Below the pieces are notes generated by a model that was given only the letters and a program-made list of their open reading frames with translations, had not been told where the DNA came from and searched no databases. Below are positions 9,416 through 19,720 of a stretch of DNA of 28,756 bases, one piece after another. The stretch's first letter is position 1, and each line of letters begins with the position of its first letter. The stretch is taken from contig JAACJO010000078.1 in assembly GCA_013368445.1 (NCBI GenBank), positions 1 through 28,756 on the forward strand, written 5' to 3'. Origin of the DNA: Leucocoprinus leucothites. Its lineage: Eukaryota > Basidiomycota > Agaricomycetes > Agaricales > Agaricaceae. The position numbers and the translations under genes are program-made.

Positions 9416-11034
9416 CTATCCATCTCCAGCACATTGGAGGATTTTCTGAACGTGAACAGTTCCCGAACTACCCGTGTTAGCTTCAAACGTGCGTGGGGCC
9501 GCAATGCTCCATTGGAGAGTTCCATCTGTCGATAATGAATCGGCCTGATTGAAGTTCTTCGAGTTGGTGGCACGGGCATTGAGGGAAGCCATGAGAGCAT
9601 TTGAGTAGACTTTATTTTCGCCGATAATGTGGGAAAATGATAAATTAATGATGTCAAATCTAGTTGATTAAGTTCATCTCGACACATACCTTTACAAAGA
9701 TTGAGTGCGCTATTAAACAACAGATATCATTTATTTTCCCTGAGAATATCATGGAGAAGTGAAACTCACCCGAGCAAATGCATCGAGTTTGTTGAAGGGA
9801 GAGTCAAGAACAAAATAAGCTCGATGGATGCCGTCATGGCAGTCACAAGACCAGTCTCGATTGTCAATCGGATTAGACGATTGATTAGACGCTGTGTCCG
9901 TCCAAACTTGCTCTGCCTTGCCCCAAACAACTGAAGAATGCAATCAATAACATCGCATCACTATCATGGCAAGTGCATACCAAGTACAGCATAGACGAAG
10001 AGATGATCTTTGAGAGATTCGAGTGAGCTAGGCGGGCAATCACGGACATTGAGGTAGCGTACCAGATCTGTGAGTGCTGCACCACCCAACCAAACCTACT
10101 CCATGTATGAGCCTTTGTGGACTAGACAATTGCTTACTATACTCACATAAGTGCGGGCCGTCATGTTAGGCTTATGAAGTAAACGGACATCCTTCAGCGG
10201 GATGAACTACTTGACCATAAGTATTCGAAAGTTGATCCGAGAAACAAGAGATACACATACACCAAAGGTGATAGCACAGGCTGCTGCACAAGAAGCCATG
10301 CCGAACTAACCGATCGTAAGTAATAATTTTTAGCGGTACAGAAGCGGTCATATCGCCACTCACAAAGATTATTATACCAGGAACAATCTTCCATTGTCCC
10401 AACAAATGGATACGCCAAGCATAAAAGGATTGAACCGTGAGTGCGACTGAAATGATGAGACTCGTATCAATGATGTAGAGGGCCTGAGTGGATAGACTGT
10501 TACATACCTATTCCAGACACAATCGGTAAGGACATGAAGCTCCAGCCAGGGAATAGGAGAACCGCTGGCTCGCCCCAACCACTGACAAGAGAATTCCAAC
10601 AATTATCTGCTACCGTCACACTATGGAAGATATCCAGAGCAAAAACGGTATACACTGCGAGATGTTTACGTTTCAAATTCTGCATATCCCCTGATTTATG
10701 AAATATCATACCTAGTGTCTTGATCCACCTTTGATCATTGGGAAAATGTAAATGGTAAAGGTCTGGAGAGGGTCCGATTCAGCCTGTGCATAACCGAGCG
10801 TGAAAGCATGCCACACAGAGTTGCATAATAGATATCCCCAGCAAGCAATAACTGATTAGGGATCCTACTAGCTATATAGGCTGTTAGAGTCACAGCGGCT
10901 TGATTTGACGCCTCTTTGAACTCACTGTAGGCCCGATCCTACAGTAAGAAGCTTCCAGTAAGCAAAGACTTGCCAGACAAAAGGAAGTATACATACGTGA
11001 AAATGGTTTCCTGAGGTACCGGTGCGTCTGACAT
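9416..11034 (-). CDS. DUF6534-family seven-helix membrane protein, copy A, with frameshifted tail
   Basis: Thirteen exons splice into 303 codons: 11034-10997, 10938-10926 (13-nt micro-exon), 10871-10817, 10762-10712, 10654-10508, 10446-10364, 10305-10261, 10191-10147, 10095-10063, 10007-9981, 9930-9770, 9709-9690 and 9609-9416. The protein starts MSDAPVPQETIFTIGPTLVG. It has about seven hydrophobic segments (roughly residues 18-38, 54-75, 84-110, 115-145, 158-182, 198-225 and 230-250), with FPNDQRWIKTLVY after the first and SKFGRTQRLINRLIRLTIE before the sixth. This matches DUF6534, expanded in Agaricomycetes and of unknown function, presumably in a membrane. Compared with copies B and C there is one extra base in an A run near 9442, so the last residues differ and a TAG at 9416-9418 ends it early. 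All splice sites are intact, so the protein may still be made. Confidence 0.85.
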
Positions 11035-11132
11035 CGTTACTGGTTATCAGCGCAGAAATATTCTGGGTGTAATAGGACTCCCCGCAGTACGGAGCAGTAG
11101 GTAGAGGAGTAGAGAACGATCTAATGTGCTGC

Positions 11133-11143
11133 TCATTTATGAG
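11133..11143 (-). promoter_or_regulatory. TATA-like element upstream of DUF6534-A
   Basis: CTCATAAATGA on the minus strand lies about 100 bp upstream of the ATG. The same element, within a conserved GCTTCC(C/T)TCAT context, sits at about 109 bp in copy B and 105 bp in copy C. The constant spacing supports a core-promoter role, but this is not tested. Confidence 0.35.
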
Positions 11144-11497
11144 GGAAGCACCTTGTCAGAGACGTGGTACAAATCTGTGAATCAGATGGTGAGATGAGAG
11201 TCAGTAGGTGGCCAATGAGGCAGGGCCGTGACCCGGAGCGTAGCCTCTCGTGGCCAGACACTTCTGTGTCCTGTGTCCCGTGTCTTTGTGATGAAGAGGG
11301 CGACATCAAGCTGCAGGAAGTGTCAAAAAAGGGAGTTAAGGCCATTTCACGCTCTTGACTACTAAAACTAGTAGGTGAATCTGAATTTGATTGGACGTAG
11401 CAAAATAAAATCAAGGCAGGCCATGAGAATAATTTAGAAAAGTCTGATGAAGGGACTACTAAGCCCTACGAGCTTTCCCACCCTCACTAAATTTACA

Positions 11498-11510
11498 CGG
11501 TACACATGTA
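11498..11510. promoter_or_regulatory. Conserved CGGTACACATGTA motif, unit A
   Basis: Thirteen of thirteen bases match the unit B promoter region (22454-22466) while the flanks differ. It includes the near-palindrome TACACATGTA. It lies about 465 bp upstream of DUF6534-A and 580 bp upstream of MT-1. A role as a transcription-factor site is inference. Confidence 0.3.
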
Positions 11511-12090
11511 TGAAATTCCCATGTAGGTAGGTAGTTTCATATTCCGGTGGCATGCACTAGACAGCACCCACTTCGTACCCTGGGGACTCAAGTCGGTAAA
11601 CACTCCTTGCTCCGTATTGGGCCGCCGACGAAGGAAGAAACATTAGAGTATATCTCTCAGATCTTGTCCCAGTCACCGCCCGGGGCGGCACGCTCACTGT
11701 GTCTGGGATGATCAAGGATGCGAACAAGGTTATGCAATGCAGGTTAAAAGCTTGTCTAGTCATGGGAGATGATACTCATCGTTACTTTTTTCCATCATGA
11801 TCTAGGTGAGACGATTTTTTCCTTCTGTGCTGTACCTCTAGCATGCAATGAGGACGTGAATAGGGCAGCTCAAATTCGCCTTCTTCTGATCCTGATCATG
11901 GTCATCACCGCACAGCAATCTCCAGTTCATCGCGCCGGCACACTCTCGTGATTGCACCAGGCCTAATATAGCTCCAGTTTCTTAATGCTACAGCTGAGCC
12001 GGCTTCCCATAGTAGGTTCAAGCCTTTGTCATTACATCTATTTCCTTATACCGTCACTGCCAATCCGCTCTGTCTACCAAGTTGTTTTTA

Positions 12091-13095
12091 ATGCCTATAC
12101 CTACAAATAGGGTTCCTCCCCCTGCAAAAAAATATCATATAAAACCCCTAGATCAGGATTTATACAATCCCAATGACGAGGCAAAAAATTTCTTCAAGCT
12201 AGAAACGGGCATTGGGGATGACAAGCTTCTAAAGGATCATATCCTCGAAGTGCAAGCTAAAGCTTTTAAGGTGCTTAAAGGTCGCTCGTTTACCCGATTA
12301 TACGAACTTCCTCGAAGTCGGCAAGGGACCGAGCACAATGGTCCCCGACCTCGGCTGTTGCTATGAGTTGCTTCTTGTTCTCGTAGCAATCGACCACTCT
12401 CTTTAGGTACCTGTTGACAAGTTGGAAATGACTTCAGGAAAGCGATTCGTGATGGCATCCCAGCTGAGCATGCGATCGCCTCAGATCTTCAGGAAGGTTT
12501 GTGCACAGATTTCATTGCTGTTTTATGAAGGTCTTACGATTTACTGGACAGCCTTTTGGCCCTGGGCAAGGAGTTATTCAAGATAACGCCTAGATACAAG
12601 TCTTATAAGGCGTCATTCATTGCTGGAGACATCACTAGATCAGAATTCCTAGGTGTTGTCCCGCCGTTCACAAAATATTCGCCACCAATCTGCGAGAGGC
12701 AAAAAGATCTGCACAAAGTGAAAACCCTCAGCGAGCTTCAAGGCCATGTGTCAGCCATCTTCACATGCGCCTCCTTTCATCTCTTCAAGGACGAAACACA
12801 AACCGAGATCGCACGAAACCTTGCAGGTTTAGTCTCCCCAGAGTCAGGCTTGATGGTTCTCGGCGTGCAAGGCGGGGCAAAAGAGGTGGGGTGATGGAGC
12901 CCTACGCGCTCGGAGCGTTTCATGTTCTGTCACTTTCCAGAGTCATGGAGGGAGCTGTGGAGGGATATCTTTGGGAAAGGAAACGTAGAAGTGCATGCGC
13001 GCATTAAAAAGGAGGAAGGAGGGTTGGACTTTTATGGACCATTTCCCGGTAATAAGGAGTATCACGTCCTGGAATGGTCAGTGAAGCGTAAATAG
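12091..13095 (+). pseudogene. SAM-dependent methyltransferase MT-1, inactivated copy
   Basis: This is a paralogue of MT-2 (23067-24220), but broken in at least four ways. Exon 1 (ATG at 12091) runs MPIPTNRVPPP ... FFKLETGIGDDKLLKDHIL to AFK at 12270. There it is joined directly to exon-3-like sequence, so intron 1, exon 2 (YPYPCIR in MT-2) and intron 2 are missing. A one-base gain follows (near 12280). The donor after LGCC is AT instead of GT at 12363-12364. An in-frame TGA sits at 12892-12894 after GAKEVG; coding similarity then continues to a TAG at 13093-13095. The family transfers a methyl group from S-adenosylmethionine to unknown acceptors and is common near fungal metabolite genes. A TTG at 12082 opens the frame earlier, but ATG 12091 aligns with MT-2. 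Confidence 0.85.
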
Positions 13096-13459
13096 ACTCA
13101 CGACTGCTAGCTCTTGAACTCTTAGATAGCCCGTAGGGCGTCACAGTACATGGCATTCCCGCTTGTTGTGTTGTGGCCAATCTCTATCAAGCTTAAGCCT
13201 ACCGGTGCAATCATCAAATTTTCACAGACCTTGTGCTCCACTGATAGTCAACGGAGAGCTTGGGATTTGAGCTCGGACATAACATTAAGATAGCAGAGGG
13301 GGTGCGAATACCACCACAACAGTATCTCAAATGGCGCATCCAATAACCATCCAAAGCTCAGAGGGTAAGGAGAACAAACACAGATAATCATAGACACCGA
13401 AACGGTTTTCGGGTGTGGCGGAATTGAGTGAGCACTGTAAACATAGTGAATAGGTATTT
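13096..13459. other. Convergent intergenic gap between MT-1 and GMC-1
   Basis: The 3' ends of the two genes face each other across about 360 bp. No gene is seen. It aligns partly with 24221-24600 in unit B, for example around GACATAACATTAAGATAGCA versus GATACAACATTAAAATAGCA. Confidence 0.6.
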
Positions 13460-15947
13460 TCATACACTCGTGATATTTCTAATGATATCCGATGCGCGCT
13501 CCGCAAGGATATATACTGGCACTTGGGTGTGTGCTGCCGGAATGAAGGGCTACAGACAAAGCTATTTGTCAGTTCTGCTCGCCTAAGCGCCTACGAAAAT
13601 ACTCACAAAGGCTGAAGCATCCACGACTCTTAACCCAATCGTACCCTTCACCGTGAGATCAGAGTTGAGCACACCGCTACCACGACCGGTGCTTCCCGTC
13701 TTCCCCATGGCCGCCGTGCACGAGACGTGGTTAATGGTGTCAGATGTGTTCCGGGCGTATTGCTCGATTTGCTCGTCCGTTACCGCCGCTTTGAACGCAC
13801 CGAACTCATCCACGATCCAGCCATCCCATGATGGGGCCGCCATAAATGTCCGTGCCGCCTTGATGGATTCTCGAATCGTGAAGATATCGAATTCTGTGTC
13901 GTAGAAGTTGGGGTTGATGATAGGGGCATCAAACGGATCTGCGGAGCTCAGAGTGATGTTACCGCCTGTTGGATTACGTTGGTTAGAAAATACATGGGTT
14001 CATGTAACGAGAGACTCACGGGATGTTGGGGACACAACAACAGTGATTAAGGTGTAGAAATTACCACCAGGGTACTCGCTGACAAAGGATACGAATCCAT
14101 CGGTGAAGAGGAATTCGTAATGAGCCGATGTCGGTCCAGCACTGGGATCAGTCCCGTTCTGGAAAATGGAAGAGTTGTCTGGTAGTCTTAACCAACCAAT
14201 ATGGCTGGCGGGAGAAAGGGAGAGCAGGCCAGTTCGGCTGGAATCCCAAAGTGCCTGCTGCTCCGCAACAAATGTGGTATTCATGCGCAATACATCAAGG
14301 GTCTCTGTCGAATTGACTGTGAACTGGCTTGTGACCAGAGGGTGATCCTGTAATACGTTGGGAGGTTACTTAAGGAGACAAAGACTTTTCCACTCACCTG
14401 GAGGTTTTGCCCAACATCGGGCGAATCAACGATAGTCTCAATACCGAATTCTGCTAGAGTGACATTGTCGCCAATGCCAGAAAGCATCACTGTTTGTAAA
14501 GTCAGGACACACGTACTCGCTCGTGCTAAGAATTTTCTCACAGATATGTGGTGTCTTGACGGCTCCAGCTGAAAGGATGACCTCACGGGTAGCGTTCAGC
14601 GAGAAAACTTGACCTAGACGTGGGTGTTCATTACCTTGATCCTTGAATGTTTATAAGAATCGACCTACTACCAGCCGATTGCGCAAACTCTACGCCTTTG
14701 AATACAGGAACTCCATCCTGGGTGTCAGTCTGGACTACTCTGGTGACCAGGGTATGTACTAAAACGTCTACATTCGGTCGGAACAGCGATGGTGCCAAGT
14801 AAGCCTTGGCAGAACTCGTGCGAGAGCCATCGACAATCTGAAACTATCCATTAGTGTTGTTCAACATTAATTGTGATTACCCATCAGTACCGTAGATTGA
14901 ATCCAACCTGCCGCAGTATTTAACCTCGGCAAGGGAGAGAAATAGCGAGTGAATCACTCACCAATACCAAGGGTATCGCCTGAGTTATGATCAAGATTGA
15001 ACGGAAAGCCGTCTACCTGGCTTGTGGCATTAATTACACGATGATCCGCCGGAAGGATCATATTCGCTGCGCTAAAGCCAACCGGACCTATAACATCATA
15101 ATTCATCAATGTGAGGACCCTCAGACCGGCTCTCCAACATACCAGTTGTCCCACGAAGAGTCACATTGAGTTCGCCAATTGGGTCATGTCCATCCGTGGC
15201 ACGCGTAAAACGTTCCAGCTACAGAAATAAGAGAGGGAGTATGTTGTTAGCATGGAGCCACGCACCTTTAACATGTATGGATGTAGTGAATCCCAAGACC
15301 ACTGGTCATCCCCTGTAACGTTTGCCCACCGATTGAAATCGTCCTCGGAGCCTCGGGTGTACGTCATAAAATCTAGCAACGAGCCAAAAAGTGTCAAAAA
15401 TGTATCATTTGCAGCAGTGAAAGATAACGTTACTCACTGATTGAACTTGAACCACCAAGAACAAATCCGCGTTCATAGGCGAGCGAGCGACCATTGAGAC
15501 CTGATACATTGACGGTCGTGAAGTTCCAGTCCTGAGGTACATAGTTCAGAATATTCTAACCGAAGATAAATTAATACGCACAAATTGTGAGTTGATCAAC
15601 CTAGGAGCATTTTGGGGTTCTTCGATGGCAAGATTTCGAAAGTCGCTGGAATAACTCTGGTCAACTTGAGCTCAAGGGTTCACCAGCAATCAGACTCTCA
15701 CCTAGATCCCGCTTCGATTACTAGAATTTTGTGATCCCCATCCTCCGAAAGTCGATTTGCGAGAACGCTCCCCGCAGTGCCACCTTGGAGTGATTTTCAG
15801 ATGCTTTCTAGTGGCAAGCGACAACCAAGACTTACCTCCTACAATAATATAGTCATATTCGCTGGTAGAGAGTTGGTCCGGGCTTGTCAGCAATCCCGCG
15901 AACGAAAGTGAGGCAAGCGAAGCCAGCACCGCAACTAGCCTGAGCAT
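13460..15947 (-). CDS. Secreted GMC oxidoreductase, aryl-alcohol-oxidase-like (GMC-1), nearly intact
   Basis: Fourteen exons: 15947-15836, 15783-15702, 15645-15601, 15555-15438, 15372-15266, 15218-15143, 15087-14962, 14907-14891, 14837-14672, 14613-14542, 14489-14398, 14347-14020, 13965-13607 and 13549-13460, giving about 596 residues, normal for the family. An N-terminal signal peptide (MLRLVAVLASLASLSFAG) is followed by the FAD-binding DYIIVGGGTAGSVLANRLSE and VIEAGS. GGSSSINFM (GMC signature 1) and GAVKTPHI plus LMLSGIG (signature 2) follow. Both catalytic-site His residues are visible, in TINHVSCTAAMG and PAAHTQVPVYILAER. Such AA3_2-type flavoenzymes oxidise alcohols outside the cell and make H2O2, or pass electrons to other acceptors. 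Exons 3 and 4 do not join in phase by one base: either a frameshift or a misplaced junction. Substrate unknown. Confidence 0.85.
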
Positions 15948-16544
15948 GATGGTAGTACTCCTGGCTGGGTTCAGTTAGACACAATTTTCAACGCTTGGTT
16001 TTAAGGTGGAGGAGATGATGACCACTTGCCTACCCAGGTGTGTGGGTCACGACGTCGGGTAAGCCCATGGACATGGCCGATGACAGAGGCAAAAAGGGAA
16101 TATGAGGTTCATTTATAGAGCACCCAAATTATCTTTCAATCGTGGGAGGGCGACATATGTGCATTGTGTAGTGGACGCTGCACGATCCAGGGGTGCAGCG
16201 TTTAAATAATTATAGTCCATCAGATGAAGAGCGACAGCCCCGTCTTAGTCTTGGCGCGGGACATCCTCCTCTGGCATGTGGTAGGCCGCGGCAGACCTTG
16301 TTCAAGCTTAGAGGACGAGGAAGATCAATGCTTTGTAGATCGAAGTCGGGGGGTCCGGGAAGGACTATGTTCGCACGTGATCACGACGCGATTTCGTTGA
16401 ACGCTAAGTAAGTACTGATCAAAAGGCTGTCTATATCTTTCATTCTTCCCGGAGCACACGCCATTTGACATGTCCCCTGGATTCATCTCTGGAACAACGT
16501 TGACCCAGCGCGTTATAATCTCGACTCACAATTATAATGCTACA
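15948..16544. other. GMC-1 upstream region and spacer before R2
   Basis: No gene is supported. Positions 16262-16405 match 25295-25430 in unit B (shared CAGACTTTGTTCAAGCT-type and GACGCGATTTCGTT anchors), marking the conserved 5' flank of the GMC gene. An open frame at 16193-16411 is broken in the other copy and is not taken as a gene. Confidence 0.55.
16111..16117 (-). promoter_or_regulatory. TATA box candidate of GMC-1
   Basis: CTATAAATG on the minus strand lies about 165 bp upstream of the GMC-1 start codon. It is a good match to a TATA box; the distance allows a 5' UTR of roughly 130 bp. Confidence 0.4.
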
Positions 16545-17094
16545 CCAACTCAATACTCCGTCAAAAGTTGCTACCTCGACATTCAGCGCTCAGCCTCAGT
16601 ACTCGACCAAACGACCCTCGTGTACGCGTCGCATAAACACAAAGAGAACAACTCTTTGTTGTGTCAGACATTCCAGAGTACCCTTGACGATGGAGATAGC
16701 AGAAGTCGAACTCTGATGGCAGTCTGGAGAAATATCGGCACAGACTGTTTGGCATCTCCAGCAGCTTCTGGAATTTAACGGGTGAGGCTCCCGCTGGTTC
16801 TGACAGATGATTGTGAGCGCTGTTTCTTTCCATTCGCCAGCGATAGTTATATCTGATCTGTTCCTGGCTATACTAGACATCTAGCAACACCATCAAGACT
16901 ATCATTCTTCCGCCCTTCTGGTCTCGGACTAAGAGACGGACCATGACCGAACCTGATATTGGGGAGTGTCAAGGACTCACACGCTCAATTAATTATTCGC
17001 TGCTGCTGCTCAGCTATCCCGTGCCACTTCTAGACTACTTGGCTCGCGTCGCGAGTGGGAACCTCAACCGAGGGGCCGTTACAATCATTCAAAA
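16545..17094. repeat. Dispersed direct repeat R2 (partner R1 at 6582-7130)
   Basis: Same orientation and length class as R1. It shares CTCAATACTCCGTCAAAAG at its left end and GCTCGCGTCGCGAGTG near its right end. It replaces the beginning of the NRPS-like pseudogene, which is first recognisable right after it. No coding function is seen. Confidence 0.75.
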
Positions 17095-19440
17095 TAGTGA
17101 TGTCAGTTTGAAATTGTTGACATGGAGGAAGACCCCCGTAGATGCGATCTTCCTGGCCAATGAAATCGTCCAGTCAACCGGCTTGCGTCCCCGAACCATC
17201 AGGTAGCCATCTGTCGCAGTCGGGTTCCTTGCTCGAAATAATTATCACTATTTCGTCACTGCAACTGCTTTTTCTTATTACAGTGGACGGTGCGCTCAGG
17301 CTTTGTTGACGTAGTAGTACCATTGTTAAGGCTTAGAATAATCATTCCAGATACCCCTTATATCCCCCGGAACTTCACAGAGGCTGTATGGCACCATTTA
17401 TCGGCCGTCGGCAGCGTATCTGTGTTCACTGGCGAAGTAGCCGCCATCACTGGACACTCCAATGCACCGTTCCGTTAGGTTCGCTTGCTACTCGGTGCTG
17501 TTAATTGCCATCGACTGACCTTGTCCATACCAAGTGATAGTGATCATGATCGTGTTCAGCATGAGATGTATTATCTTTGCACGTACATACATACGTATGA
17601 ATCTACTGATGAGTTATCATGGTCTATTAGAATTGAGCGCCCATTTATCTTCTGCGCTTTATAAACAATACTAGGATATCCAAAGCTCATTCCAGGGACC
17701 CACAGGTTCCTATCAGGGAAGATAGCAGTCTTTCCCGTGACCGGTTCTCGCGACAAATATAACTACTTACACTCCCCGATCAACTTGCCACATACGGATA
17801 GGCTATGTCATCAGGGATAGGATCTAACGCATTAAAGAAACTCTACTTCGCGGATCTCCTCTCGTCCAAGACGCAACCTCCTTCGGCACTGGCAAGTTTG
17901 TCGATGGCACAATTATCTCGCCATCAGCTAAGCTAGGCCCTCGTGGATATCTGGACAAGCTGATATCATACATCGAAAGCCGTGTCAATAACGTCGTTCC
18001 ACAACATTCGCGCCTGCTGCGGCCTCTCGTACTGTTGTCGCGGGCTTAGAAACCATTTATCTACTCCGATAAAAGACGGGTGAAGAGACATGCGATGCTG
18101 GAGCTGTAATCTGAAGAGTTTGATGCTCGTACACCAGCTTGGAGCAAGGGATTGGTGAAGACAAATCATCCCAACGTACTTTAAACCGCGATGATGAAGC
18201 ATTTACCAGAGCGTATCCTGAAGCGGCCGTGGACTAGTAATGTCATCGGACCTCCCGTTGGTCCAAAGGACAAGTTTTATAATTCGGGTATGGGCTCCCT
18301 CTTGGCTACAAAGTGTGGTTTCATCATCAACTCGACACTTCGAGACGTCAACGACCCACTCACACTCTCAAGTCAGGCCATATATAATGCACCCACGATA
18401 TAGGAGTTGTTGAAAGTCCTCATTGGAACTGCACAGTGTCAATGGTGGTGCATCCCGTTCCACTGTGACTGCGCCCAATTGGCTAAACAGTTTTGATTTC
18501 TATCGAGGAAAGCCGGGCATACTAGAACAGATTCTTAGTGATGTAAGTCTATTATAAATTTCGGGCTGCTAGGTGACTCACGTAAGTCATTATGCCAGAT
18601 GGCAAAGGAAGTAACGCACATCGTGTATATTGCCTGGCACCTCCATTTCAAGCTCAATCTGCTACCATATATTTCCCATACCTCAGGTACACGCAGCCTT
18701 CTGGATCTCGCGCTATCCTCTAAGCGCGCCAAGCCCCCTGCTCATCTTCATGTCGTCTATAACGGTAGGTGGTAGTTGACCATCCACATTTCTTGTCCTA
18801 ACAGAGCCAGTAGCGTCGTATTATTTCACGCACCCGTGCAAATACGGATATGTGAAGTGGATTGTCGAGAAGATAGTGGAGAGCGCCATGGATCAGTTCG
18901 CGGGGTTCCGAGCGTTCATTATCCGAAGTGGTCAGATTTCGGGCGCGTCGAGGATTGAAGCTTGGTCACGAAAGGAATTCATGCATTCGATTCTCAAAGT
19001 ATCTTGTGATCTTGGGATGGCACGAAAGACTTACAAGTACCCAATTAATTCTATGATTGCGGCCTATATATATTGTTTAACCAGCCGCTACGGTGGCTAC
19101 CTGTTGACGTGGCCCCAAATATTCCTTAAGCTTTTATACGGGATGCTCAAATAAACCCAGGCGTACGAATGGCATACTACAACTTGGAAAATGCGGGCCT
19201 ATGAGCTGGTCTCGCGTTACGTCTACCCTTTCCCGTGGCTCAAAGAACAAGAACGCAACTCTGGCTACAAGGGACGAGTGGATCTACGAATACCCAAGGA
19301 TGGGGCGACTTCAACATAGCTTTATTGATCATTACCTTGGTATAAAAAATTTGCCAACCTTGGATACCACGAAAGCACAGCAGACTGCTGGGGAACTGGT
19401 TGACTTTGAGTTGACGGACGAATTCTGGTTTGTCTGTTGA
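17095..19440 (+). pseudogene. NRPS-like A-T-R reductase pseudogene (adenylate-forming reductase type)
   Basis: Pieces occur in the correct order for adenylation, thiolation and reductase domains. A-domain N-part: FLANEIVQSTGLRPRTIR, TAG at 17204-17206, PSVAVGFLARNNYHYFVTAT, then YIPRNFTEAVWHHL near 17360-17400. A-domain C-part from 17842: RGSPLVQDATSFGTGKFVDG, NNVVPQHSRLLRPLVLLSRA, TAG at 18047-18049, KPFIYSDKRRVKRHAMLEL, TAA at 18107-18109. Thiolation domain (18203-18403): DKFYNSGMGSLLATK, with the phosphopantetheine Ser kept. Reductase: exon 18599-18764 (EVTHIVYIAWHLHFKLNL, RSLLDLALSSKRAKPPAHLH), then from 18805 AFIIRSGQISGASRI, and a tail NLPTLDTTKAQQTAGEL near 19345-19400. The A-domain core motifs are missing. 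Intact relatives activate a carboxylic acid and reduce it to an aldehyde or alcohol. Confidence 0.82.
17480..17835 (+). other. Unrecognised stretch inside the NRPS-like pseudogene
   Basis: The adenylation core (AMP-binding and specificity motifs) should lie here, but I find none of its motifs in any forward frame. The stretch is also far too short for the roughly 300 residues expected. It is decayed residue or a deletion junction. Confidence 0.5.
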
Positions 19441-19720
19441 CTCATGAGATGACTGTTTATTAGGAATCATGCCGATGTTCCGATTTGCAACTAATCATCA
19501 CTCCACTTTCATGTCAGCTTAAGTAGTCATAGACGGTGACGATATACTCACGATGGGTTCAAGAGCACCATCTTTAGAAATGATATGGAATCCCGTTGGT
19601 ATCATGGGCGTTGCCCGACACAAAGGGTTTGTTGATCCAACCATCGCTGCCGACTGGATGCCATATAGAAGCTGTCCCTATTGACTCATCATCTTCTCGA
19701 ATGTGTCATTGATGAACAGA
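19441..19720 (-). other. Unidentified three-copy block, unit B
   Basis: This is the counterpart of 8340-8640 and 25980-26230. On the minus strand one frame reads MVGSTNPLCRATPMIPTGFH and then IISKDGALEPI, before a GTGAGT that could be a splice donor at about 19555. Another frame starts from HPVGSD, so at least one copy has shifted. Family not recognised. Confidence 0.35.

Larger units (their letters stand above)
11035..12090. promoter_or_regulatory. Divergent promoter region between DUF6534-A and MT-1
   Basis: This is a head-to-head intergenic region of about 1 kb with no supported gene; open frames inside it are not shared with the equivalent region of unit B (22023-23066). Similarity between the two is patchy, with the best conserved spot being CGGTACACATGTA at 11498-11510. 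A short inverted repeat, CTACT-AAAACT-AGTAG, lies near 11359-11374. Confidence 0.5.
8280..16410. repeat. Tandem segmental duplication, unit A
   Basis: Order: unidentified block, DUF6534 (-), MT (+), GMC (-), GMC 5' flank. The same order recurs in unit B, roughly 11 kb to the right. Both coding and intergenic parts align, so this is a block duplication and not separate gene copies. Confidence 0.8.

Noticed and set aside
10917..10939. Read-through frame across the intron after the DUF6534 micro-exon (DRAYSEFKEA...)
   Set aside because: It is open by chance. Splicing the 13-nt exon gives the family-like IGPTLVGSL in all three copies with GT-AG borders.
11133..11414. Minus-strand frame upstream of DUF6534-A
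   Set aside because: It lies in the divergent promoter, is not kept in unit B, and its low-complexity TGTCC/GTGTC repeats are non-coding in character.
12237..12458. Minus-strand frame antisense to MT-1
   Set aside because: It is a shadow of the methyltransferase exons; no independent motif.
16193..16411. Open + frame in the GMC-1 upstream region
   Set aside because: The matching region in unit B (25295-25430) has indels that break it, and there are no recognisable motifs.
17571..17756. Minus-strand 61-codon frame in the gap of the NRPS-like pseudogene
   Set aside because: No family resemblance and no copy elsewhere; probably chance.
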